From: DATELY01 sp035276085
GTDB lineage: Bacteria; Pseudomonadota; Gammaproteobacteria; Steroidobacterales; Steroidobacteraceae
Direction: 5' to 3'
NCBI GenBank assembly: GCA_035276085.1
Contig: DATELY010000300.1
Span: 1 to 33,196 of the forward strand
DNA: 33,196 nucleotides
Shown here piece after piece: positions 23,521 through 30,555 of the stretch (positions are counted from its first letter, which is position 1; every line of letters starts with the position of its first letter). Both the position numbers and the translations under genes were made by a program. Below the pieces are notes generated by a model. It was not told where the DNA came from. It did not search any database and was given only the letters and a program-made list of their open reading frames with translations.

Positions 23521-24213
23521 CTAGCCCATCACCTGCTTCACGAACGGAATCGTGAGCCGCCGCTGCGCCACGAGCGCTGCTCGATCGAGCTTGTCCAGGA
23601 ATTCGCACAGCGCAGTCATATCGCGCGGCAGTCGACGCAGCAGGTATTGCGCGACTTCGTCGTTCAGCTCGAGGCCGCGCAGCTCCGCGCGCAACCTCAG
23701 CGCCGCTGTTTGTTCCGCATCGTCGAGCACTTGCAATCGCAACACCAATCCACCGCGCAGCCGCGAGGCGAGATCAGGCAGCTGGATGTCGAGCGCCTGA
23801 GGGGCTTGCATGCTTGCGAACACCAACCGTCCGCCCTGCTCTTCGAGCTCCTGATGCAGCGCGAACAGTCGCCGTTCCCAGTGCGCTTCACCGAGAATGA
23901 GATCGACGTCGTCGATGCAGACCCAGCTCAGCGCACCGAGTCCCGCGAGCATTTCCGGACCTGAAGCGCGAAATGCGCCCATCGGAATGAATGCAGCGCG
24001 CTCGCCACGTTGCGTGGCACGCGCACAGATGGATTGCAGCAGATGCGTTTTGCCGACGGCATGCGTGCCGTGCAACCACACCACACGCGGCGGTGTTTGC
24101 GCGCGCAACGCCAGCAGCGCATCGACGACGGGCTGGTTACGTCCCGGATAGAAGCTCGCGAACACCGAGCTGTCGCGCAGGTGAATGCCGAGCGATAACT
24201 GCGTCGTGCTCAT
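23521..24213 (-). CDS. hda: DnaA regulatory inactivator Hda
   Basis: An AAA+ protein that, with the DNA-loaded sliding clamp, stimulates ATP hydrolysis by DnaA to prevent re-initiation of replication. The 230-residue product starts with MSTTQLSLGIHL, whose QLSLGI is a clamp-binding motif. It has a Walker A-like loop GTHAVGKTHLL, Walker B VCIDDVDLI and a C-terminal lid with LRRLPRDMTAL, which carries the arginine finger region. It lies immediately downstream of the PgsA-like gene (1-bp gap), the standard order in many gammaproteobacteria. Confidence 0.95.
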   Translation of the reverse strand: MSTTQLSLGIHLRDSSVFASFYPGRNQPVVDALLALRAQTPPRVVWLHGTHAVGKTHLLQSICARATQRGERAAFIPMGAFRASGPEMLAGLGALSWVCIDDVDLILGEAHWERRLFALHQELEEQGGRLVFASMQAPQALDIQLPDLASRLRGGLVLRLQVLDDAEQTAALRLRAELRGLELNDEVAQYLLRRLPRDMTALCEFLDKLDRAALVAQRRLTIPFVKQVMG

Positions 24214-24214
24214 C

Positions 24215-24790
24215 TCAATTAGAAATCGACTGACGGGCGCGATACACCTGCTGCGCGCGGCGCGAATACGTCAGCACGTAGTCGAGACCGCTGATCACCG
24301 TCGTCATGAAGACGAGGGCCCCAAGGCTGGTCGCGATCGGCGACGGCAGCCGGCCGAGCGCGGTGGACTCCATGACCGCCAGCAGATACGTGATCTGACT
24401 CAGCGTATTGATCTTGCTCACCGTTGTCGGGCGACTGCCGTGGATGGGACCCAACCACATGCGATACACGATGGCCCCCGAAGTGATCAGGACATCGCGG
24501 CCCACCGCCGTCAGCGCCAGCCACGGCGGCACCTGGCCGAGCACTGTAAGCGTGATGAACACCGTCATGAGCAATAGCTTGTCTCCGAGCGGATCGAGCA
24601 TCTTGCCGAGCTCGGAGGTCCAGCCGAAGTGCTTGGCCAATGCACCATCCAGCGCATCGGTGAACGCGGCGAAGCCGAACACGACGAACGTGAGCAGGTA
24701 CTGACCGCGCGACAGCAGCACCGCGACGGGAATCGTCAGCAGCATGCGCAGAATGCTCAACGCGTTGGGAAGATGACGCCAAGCCGACAC
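24215..24790 (-). CDS. CDP-alcohol phosphatidyltransferase, PgsA-like
   Basis: A 191-residue membrane enzyme of the family that makes phosphatidylglycerophosphate from CDP-diacylglycerol. The GTG start at 24790 has AAGGGA upstream. The signature aspartates are present (Asp45, Asp48, Asp66, Asp70, plus Gly49 and Gly62), but the usual Ala-Arg reads Ala52-Lys53. About five membrane helices and a C-terminal basic tail follow. The hda / PgsA-like / DUF2066 / purM order is conserved in related gammaproteobacteria, where this gene is often distinct from the main pgsA next to uvrC. It may therefore be a second enzyme, for example a cardiolipin- or phosphatidylglycerophosphate-related one. Confidence 0.88.
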   Translation of the reverse strand: MSAWRHLPNALSILRMLLTIPVAVLLSRGQYLLTFVVFGFAAFTDALDGALAKHFGWTSELGKMLDPLGDKLLLMTVFITLTVLGQVPPWLALTAVGRDVLITSGAIVYRMWLGPIHGSRPTTVSKINTLSQITYLLAVMESTALGRLPSPIATSLGALVFMTTVISGLDYVLTYSRRAQQVYRARQSISN

Positions 24791-24799
24791 GCGAATCCC

Positions 24800-25816
24800 T
24801 TAACGTGCCGCTTGGAAGCGCAACCGCAAGTGTTGCGGATCGGGCGCCGATTGCTCCAGCGATTGCGGTGTGAGCCGATTGTCCAACGAGAACGCGCGTC
24901 GCAGCGTCTCGGCATCGCCGCGACTCACGACACGGAACTGCACCGTCTCGCCACGCACTTCCGTCACGCCGACGCTGCGTACGAGCGTGAGTCCTTCGAG
25001 GTAGTTCAGCGTCTGCGCGTACGCGTCGAGGTTGGTGATACCGGTCACCTCGACACTCAAGTCCACCATGCTGCCGCTTGCTGCGGCAAACATCCTGGCG
25101 AAGCTGTCGGCTGCCAGATCGACACCGCTTTCCACCGTGCCTGCGGCATCATGCGCCTGGCCGTCGAACACGAACTGCCAGCGCACGGTCGGCGGCGCTT
25201 GCGGTGACGAGCGTGTCGCATAACCGATCAACAATGCATCGACGCCCAGCCGTTCTCGCTCGGCGTCGAGCTCGGCCGCTGTGGGCTGATGCGCGAGAAC
25301 GGACTCCAACGTGCTCGATGCGGTGGGCCACGAGACGGGTACGCCGCGCAGCGTCGCCGCGCTGAGCAGACTGTCGCGCTCAGGACTGGGTGTGGCATTG
25401 GAGACCACACGCCGCGCACCGGTGCCATCGTCGGTCTGCAGCCACACGAGCGTGGCGGGACGCTCACGTCCCCAGATCGACAAGCCCGCGTTGGCCAACA
25501 GTTCATCCACTGCGCGCGGATCGAACCCGACTTGCAGCTGATCCTCGGCCAGATAGCCGAAGCGCTGCACGTAGCGCTTCGCACTGCCCGCCGCGGCACC
25601 GAGCCGGGCCGGCGCATCGCGAGCGCCGCTGACACGAATGGCCACATCCCCGAGCGCTTGTACGAATGCGCGCTCGCGTCCGGCATCGCTGCGATCCGCC
25701 ACCGTCACGGTGGTGATGTACAAATTCTCCACCGTGGCTGCCACGGCAATGCCGACGCTCCAGGTGCTGAGCCAGAGGACGAGCAGTGTCCGCATCCACG
25801 TTGATCGTAAGTCCAT
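24800..25816 (-). CDS. DUF2066 domain exported protein
   Basis: A 338-residue protein of unknown function. A signal peptide (from ATG 25816, hydrophobic LLVLWLSTWSVGIAVAA) leads to a soluble region beginning VENLYITTVTVADRSDAGR, the start of DUF2066. No catalytic motif is visible; the rest alternates short strands and helices, consistent with a periplasmic protein. The frame is open to 25939, but that extension would cross the divergent purM promoter and is rejected. It ends 9 bp before the PgsA-like gene and is probably co-transcribed with it and hda. Confidence 0.87.
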   Translation of the reverse strand: MDLRSTWMRTLLVLWLSTWSVGIAVAATVENLYITTVTVADRSDAGRERAFVQALGDVAIRVSGARDAPARLGAAAGSAKRYVQRFGYLAEDQLQVGFDPRAVDELLANAGLSIWGRERPATLVWLQTDDGTGARRVVSNATPSPERDSLLSAATLRGVPVSWPTASSTLESVLAHQPTAAELDAERERLGVDALLIGYATRSSPQAPPTVRWQFVFDGQAHDAAGTVESGVDLAADSFARMFAAASGSMVDLSVEVTGITNLDAYAQTLNYLEGLTLVRSVGVTEVRGETVQFRVVSRGDAETLRRAFSLDNRLTPQSLEQSAPDPQHLRLRFQAAR

Positions 25817-25916
25817 GTGTAAACAAGCGGGCCCGGCAAAATGGGGTGTGTAAAATACCATCGCCCACACCGACCCGCCCATCGACCCCCACATCGACCC
25901 GTAGCGAGCAGCCCCC

Positions 25917-26951
25917 ATGACCTCGAAAGACTCACTCACCTACCGCGACGCGGGCGTGGACATCGATGCCGGCGATGCATTGGTGGAGCGCATCAAGCCG
26001 CACGTGCAGCGCTCGATGCGCCCCGAGGTGATGGCGGGCCTGGGCGGCTTCGGCGCGCTGTTCGAATTGCCCGTGGAGCGATTCAAGCGACCTGTCCTCG
26101 TATCGGGCACGGACGGCGTGGGCACGAAGCTGAAGCTCGCCATCGAGACGGGGCGTCACGACACGATCGGCATCGATCTGGTCGCGATGTGCGCCAATGA
26201 CGTCATCGTGCAGGGCGCCGAGCCGCTGTACTTCCTGGATTACTACGCGACGGGCAAATTGCGCGTCGATGTGGCGGAAGCGGTGATCAAGGGCATCGTC
26301 GAAGGGTGCGTACAAGCGGGTGCCGCGTTGATCGGCGGTGAAACAGCCGAGATGCCGGGCATGTATGCCGCCGATGACTACGATCTGGCCGGCTTCTGCG
26401 TCGGTATCGTTGAAAAGGATGCAATCGTCGATGGCAGCCGCACGCGCCCCGGCGATGCGATCATCGGCCTGCCCTCCTCGGGCCCGCATTCGAATGGCTA
26501 CTCGCTCATCCGCAAGGTGTTGAGCGCCGCTGGCGCGACGCCGACGACCAAGCTCGGTGGCCAGAATCTGTACGACGCTCTGCTCGCGCCGACCCGCATC
26601 TACGTAAAGCCCCTGCTCGCGTTGCTGAAGCGCGTACCGGTGCATGGGTTTGCCCACATCACGGGCGGTGGGCTGGTCGAGAATATTCCGCGCGTGATTC
26701 CGCATGGTCTGGAAGTCGTGCTCAGCACGCAAACGTGGCAACGTCCCGAGGTGTTCGATTGGTTGCGACGTGCCGGCAACATCGCCGAAGCGGAGATGCA
26801 TCGCACGTTCAACTGCGGCATCGGCATGACGGTGTGCGTCGCTGCCGAGCACGTCGAAGCGACGCTCGCATGCCTGAAGTCACAAGGCGAATCGCCCGTG
26901 GTGATCGGTGAGGTGCGTCGCGGATCCGGCGGTGTCGTCGTGCACGGATGA
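25917..26951 (+). CDS. purM: Phosphoribosylformylglycinamidine cyclo-ligase
   Basis: The fifth step of purine synthesis, closing FGAM to AIR with ATP. The 344-residue length is normal. The ATP- and substrate-binding segments VSGTDGVGTKLKLA, DLVAMCANDVIVQGAEPLYFLDYYATG, GGETAEMPGMY and GLPSSGPHSNGYSLIRKV are present, and FNCGIGM lies near the end. The stop overlaps the purN start by 4 bp. The promoter region is the 100-bp gap shared with the DUF2066 gene. A TAAAAT at 25851 could be a -10, but no matching -35 was found. Confidence 0.98.
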   Translation: MTSKDSLTYRDAGVDIDAGDALVERIKPHVQRSMRPEVMAGLGGFGALFELPVERFKRPVLVSGTDGVGTKLKLAIETGRHDTIGIDLVAMCANDVIVQGAEPLYFLDYYATGKLRVDVAEAVIKGIVEGCVQAGAALIGGETAEMPGMYAADDYDLAGFCVGIVEKDAIVDGSRTRPGDAIIGLPSSGPHSNGYSLIRKVLSAAGATPTTKLGGQNLYDALLAPTRIYVKPLLALLKRVPVHGFAHITGGGLVENIPRVIPHGLEVVLSTQTWQRPEVFDWLRRAGNIAEAEMHRTFNCGIGMTVCVAAEHVEATLACLKSQGESPVVIGEVRRGSGGVVVHG

Positions 26952-27655
26952 GTACGCGGGCAAGCGCGCCGCTGCCGATCGTCATCCTGATCTCCGGTCG
27001 CGGCAGCAACATGCTCGCGATCGCGAACGCAGCTCGCGCCGGCGAATTGAACGTCGAGGTCAAAGCGGTCATCAGTGACCAGCCCAGCGCAGAAGGTCTC
27101 GAACGTGCGGCGGCGCTCGGCATTCCCATCCGCGTCCTCAAGCCAAAAGAGTTTGTCGAGCGGGCGGCCTTCGATGCGGCACTGGGCGATCTCGTCGCGA
27201 GCTTCGAACCCGGCCTGGTCGTGCTTGCGGGTTACATGCGCATCTTGAGCGCGAGCTTCGTGCGGCGTTTTGCAGGCCGCATGCTCAACATCCACCCATC
27301 CCTATTGCCGAAACATCGAGGACTGAAAACACACGAGCGTGTGCTCGCCGCGCAAGAAGACGAACATGGCACCAGCGTGCATTTCGTTACAGACGAACTC
27401 GATGGCGGCCCGGTGGTGATCCAGGCCGTGATCGATGTCACGCCTGACGACACGATCGACACGCTTTCAGCCCGAATTCATCGCCAGGAACACAGCATCT
27501 ATCCGCAGGCAGTGCAATGGTTTGCGACCGGGCGGCTGACCTTTCGCGAGGGTGTCGCCTGGCTCGATGGCAAGGCTTTGATGCAACCAGTGGTCGTGGA
27601 TACCCGTATAGCTGGTAACGCGTCGACAGACGGTCACGCAGAGACCTCTCATTGA
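26948..27655 (+). CDS. purN: Phosphoribosylglycinamide formyltransferase (10-formyl-THF dependent)
   Basis: The third step of purine synthesis, adding a formyl group to GAR. The 235-residue product is about 20 residues longer than E. coli PurN at the C-terminus. The catalytic Asn/His lie in NIHPSLLP and the catalytic Asp in TDELDGGPVVIQ; the phosphate-binding loop is ISGRGSNM near the N-terminus. The start overlaps the purM stop (ATGA), and its own stop overlaps the TTG start of the DUF3108 gene, so the three genes are coupled. Confidence 0.97.
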   Translation: MSTRASAPLPIVILISGRGSNMLAIANAARAGELNVEVKAVISDQPSAEGLERAAALGIPIRVLKPKEFVERAAFDAALGDLVASFEPGLVVLAGYMRILSASFVRRFAGRMLNIHPSLLPKHRGLKTHERVLAAQEDEHGTSVHFVTDELDGGPVVIQAVIDVTPDDTIDTLSARIHRQEHSIYPQAVQWFATGRLTFREGVAWLDGKALMQPVVVDTRIAGNASTDGHAETSH

Positions 27656-28395
27656 AGTACCGTGCATTGCAATTCGGCGCGGCGGTTTGGCTGATGCTCA
27701 CCGCCGTGTTCGCTGCCAGGGCCGCACCCGCCGTCATCGAGCCGTTCAAGGCTACGTACGCGGTCACCTATCGCGGCTTACGCGCCGGCAACATCATCTT
27801 CGAGCTCACACGCGACGCGAACGGACAGTACCTTTACCGCTCGGTCGTGCAGCCAAGCATGCTGGCGCGCATGATCATCAGCCCGCGGGCGACGGAGATG
27901 ACGCGCTTTGCGCTCACCGAAGACGGCGTGCAGCCGCTCGAGTGGAAGCTGGACGATGGGACCAGCGGCTCGGCGGAAGATGGCAACGCGACCTTCGATG
28001 TCGGCACACAGCGCGTGCACGGAGTCGTCAAGGACAAGACGATCGATTTCCCATTGGAGCCGCATCTGCAGGATCGCCTCTCGGTGCAAATGGAAGTGAT
28101 GCATTCATTGTTGGCAGGCGAAGAACCCGGCGAGATTCCTCTGATCGATGACCAGCGCATCAAGCGTTACAACTACAAACGCACGAAGGCCGAGCCGGTG
28201 AAGACGCCCGCCGGCGAGTTCAGCACGATCGTCTATGAAAGCACGCGTCCCGGCTCCAAGCGCATCTCGCGCATGTGGCACGCGCCGGCACTGGGCTACA
28301 TTCCCGTCCGTGCCGAGCAATGGCGGGATGGCAAAGCGGAAACCGTCATGCAGCTCGTCGCGCTGCAGGGTCGGAGTATCGCCGCGAGCCGCTGA
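27652..28395 (+). CDS. DUF3108 domain exported protein
   Basis: A 247-residue protein of unknown function with a signal peptide ending near ARAAPA and a mature domain beginning FKATYAVTYRGLRAGNI, typical of DUF3108. These are predicted beta-rich periplasmic proteins, and a similar gene commonly follows purN in related bacteria. The start is a TTG at 27652 overlapping the purN stop (TTGA). The next in-frame ATG at 27694 would remove most of the signal peptide, so the TTG is preferred. The gene is convergent to dcd with only 11 bp between them. Confidence 0.85.
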   Translation: MKYRALQFGAAVWLMLTAVFAARAAPAVIEPFKATYAVTYRGLRAGNIIFELTRDANGQYLYRSVVQPSMLARMIISPRATEMTRFALTEDGVQPLEWKLDDGTSGSAEDGNATFDVGTQRVHGVVKDKTIDFPLEPHLQDRLSVQMEVMHSLLAGEEPGEIPLIDDQRIKRYNYKRTKAEPVKTPAGEFSTIVYESTRPGSKRISRMWHAPALGYIPVRAEQWRDGKAETVMQLVALQGRSIAASR

Positions 28396-28406
28396 CGTCG
28401 CGGCGC

Positions 28407-28973
28407 TCAGGTTTTGGGTAACGTGACCCCGCGCTGCCCCTGATACTTGCCGCCGCGATCCTTGTACGACGTCTCACAGACTTCATCCGACTCCAGGAAC
28501 AGCATCTGCGCGACACCCTCGTTCGCGTAGATCTTGGCCGGCAGCGGCGTCGTGTTGGAGAACTCGAGTGTGACGTGGCCTTCCCACTCGGGTTCGAGCG
28601 GCGTCACGTTGACGATGATGCCGCAGCGGGCGTACGTCGATTTGCCCAGGCAGATCGTCAGCACGTTGCGCGGAATGCGGAAATATTCGACCGTGCGCGC
28701 CAGCGCAAACGAGTTCGGCGGAATGAGGCAGACATCCGCCTTCACGTCGACGAAGCTGCCTGAGTCGAAATTCTTCGGGTCGACGATGGTCGAGTTGATG
28801 TTCGTGAAGATCTTGAACTCGCCCGCACAGCGCACGTCGTAGCCATAGCTCGAGGTGCCGTACGACACGATTTTCCCTGCGCTCGCCGTGCGCACTTGCT
28901 CGGGCGCGAACGGTTCGATCATCCCGTGTTCCAGGGACATGCGACGGATCCAGCGATCGGATTTGATGCTCAT
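28407..28973 (-). CDS. dcd: dCTP deaminase
   Basis: Deaminates dCTP to dUTP for thymidylate synthesis. From ATG 28973 the product is 188 residues, close to E. coli Dcd (193). Conserved segments are SYGTSSYGYDVR, LGKSTYARCGI (the catalytic region) and NVTPLEPEWEGHVTLEFSNT, with YQGQRGVTLP at the end. The upstream open frame to 29225 runs through a repeat region and is not coding. The nearest minus-strand gene upstream is apbC/mrp, from which it is separated by a REP-like pair. Confidence 0.97.
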   Translation of the reverse strand: MSIKSDRWIRRMSLEHGMIEPFAPEQVRTASAGKIVSYGTSSYGYDVRCAGEFKIFTNINSTIVDPKNFDSGSFVDVKADVCLIPPNSFALARTVEYFRIPRNVLTICLGKSTYARCGIIVNVTPLEPEWEGHVTLEFSNTTPLPAKIYANEGVAQMLFLESDEVCETSYKDRGGKYQGQRGVTLPKT

Positions 28974-29063
28974 GAGGGCGTGGGGCCTGGGGCTTGGAAG
29001 TGGCGCAGAGGATAGCGGATAGCTGAGCGGGGAATCGCGGTCATTGCCACGACGATGCAAGCT

Positions 29064-29205
29064 GCGTCCCTTCCCTTGCGAAGCGGGGGAACGACCGGAG
29101 GAAGTGGCGCGCCAGGACAGGATGGGGGCTGCGTGAACTTGGCGACTGCGCTCAATCGAGCACCCCCACCCTAACCCTCCCCCGCTGCCGCAAGGGAGGG
29201 AATCG
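29064..29205. repeat. REP-like inverted pair between apbC and dcd
   Basis: The first unit (29064-29128) begins GCGTCCCTTCCCTTGCGAAG and ends GGACAGGATGGGGG, but carries an insertion of about 22 bp after AAGCGGGGGAA. The inverted unit is 29161-29205 (CCCCCACCCTAACCCTCCCC to CAAGGGAGGGAATCG). The pair fills most of the 248-bp gap between apbC and dcd and ends 17 bp before the apbC stop. It is the most degenerate internal copy of the family. Confidence 0.75.
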
Positions 29206-29221
29206 AACGCGGAACTGACTC

Positions 29222-30295
29222 TCAAGTGTCTTCGATCTCGATCTTCGGAAACACCGGTCGCGACAGCTCCGAGGCGAACGCGAGCCGAGCTGCCGTGCGC
29301 CGTGCCATGTCGATATAGGCGCGGCCCAATGAGCCGTCCGGCTGGGCAACGACCGTGGGACGGCCGCTGTCCGTTTCTTCCCGGATCTGCGCGTGCAGGG
29401 GCAGTTCCGCCAGCAACTCGACACCGTATTGCTGCGCCATCGCGCGCCCGCCGCCCGCGCCGAAGATGTGCTCTTCATGGCCGCAGTTGGAGCAGATATG
29501 CGTGCTCATGTTCTCGACGATGCCGAGAATGGGCACATCCACTTTCTCGAACATGCGCAGCCCCCGGCGCGCGTCCAGCAGCGCGATGTCCTGCGGTGTC
29601 GTGACGATGACCGCTCCGCTCAGCGGCACGCGTTGCGACAGCGTGAGCTGTGTGTCGCCGGTGCCTGGCGGCATGTCGACGATCAGGTAGTCGAGTTCAC
29701 CCCAGCGGCTGTCGTTCAACAGTTGCATCAGCGCCTGGGTCACCATCGGGCCGCGCCAGATGAGCGGCTGCTCTTCATCCACGAGGAAGCCGATCGAGCT
29801 CACCTTGACCCCGTAGGCAACCGGCGGATCGAACGTCTTGCCATCGCGGGAGGTGGGCTTTTCGTTGGGCAGCCCCATCATCCGGGGCTGGCTCGGACCA
29901 TAGATGTCGGCATCGAGCAACCCGACGCTCGCACCGTCGTATGCCAGAGCCAGCGCCAGGTTTGCGGCCGTCGTCGACTTGCCCACGCCGCCCTTGCCGG
30001 AAGCGACTGCGATGATATTGCGGATGCCGGGGATGGCATTCACCGGTCGCCTGGTTCCCTGCGATACAACCTGCCAGTGAATCTCGAGCCGGGTGTTTGG
30101 CGGCAATCGAGCACCCAGGCGTTCACGCAATTCGCTCGCATAGTGTGCGGCGGGAAACGGCAATGTGAGGCTCACCGCTGTCTCATCACGACCCGCCGTC
30201 ACCGTGTGCGTCAGTTGCGCGAGCGGCCTGCCGCTGTACGGTTCCAGCTCCGACTCGAGCACCGCGCGGACTGCCGATTCGTTCGCATTCGTCAT
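29222..30295 (-). CDS. apbC: Iron-sulfur cluster carrier protein ApbC/Mrp
   Basis: A cytosolic P-loop ATPase that carries and transfers [4Fe-4S] clusters. The 357-residue product has an N-terminal DUF59-like (FeS-assembly) region of about 90 residues, then the deviant Walker A GKGGVGKST, DADIYGPSQPRMMG, the switch region VDMPPGTGDTQLTL, and the cluster-binding CSNCG pair followed by HEEHIFGAGGG. Length and order are normal for gammaproteobacterial Mrp. It is divergent from the HEAT-kinase gene over 260 bp, which contain no evident gene; a CATAAT at 30429 might be a -10 for the latter. Confidence 0.95.
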   Translation of the reverse strand: MTNANESAVRAVLESELEPYSGRPLAQLTHTVTAGRDETAVSLTLPFPAAHYASELRERLGARLPPNTRLEIHWQVVSQGTRRPVNAIPGIRNIIAVASGKGGVGKSTTAANLALALAYDGASVGLLDADIYGPSQPRMMGLPNEKPTSRDGKTFDPPVAYGVKVSSIGFLVDEEQPLIWRGPMVTQALMQLLNDSRWGELDYLIVDMPPGTGDTQLTLSQRVPLSGAVIVTTPQDIALLDARRGLRMFEKVDVPILGIVENMSTHICSNCGHEEHIFGAGGGRAMAQQYGVELLAELPLHAQIREETDSGRPTVVAQPDGSLGRAYIDMARRTAARLAFASELSRPVFPKIEIEDT

Positions 30296-30555
30296 GGAGG
30301 CATCTGCCTGAAAGTGAGGGCCGGCATTGTAGTCGAGGCCGGCAGCCTGTCGGATCTGGGTGATCGTCGCGAGCCCAGAGGTCTCAGCCTACGTCCCCCC
30401 GGGCAGGTGGAGAGGACGACAGCCGTGCCATAATGTGTGCACAGCAAGAGACGTATGTACCAGCGGGCTTGTTTCCCCCGTCACGCGGCCCCGAGCCATG
30501 GGAGTGGTGGTGAGCGCGCGGCCGCAATGGATGAGACGGATCGAGAGAGTATTTG

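Noticed and set aside
25841..25916. Short CATCGACC-like direct repeats upstream of purM, considered as an operator
   Set aside because: Copies are few, unevenly spaced and match GC-rich background; no PurR-like palindrome is evident.
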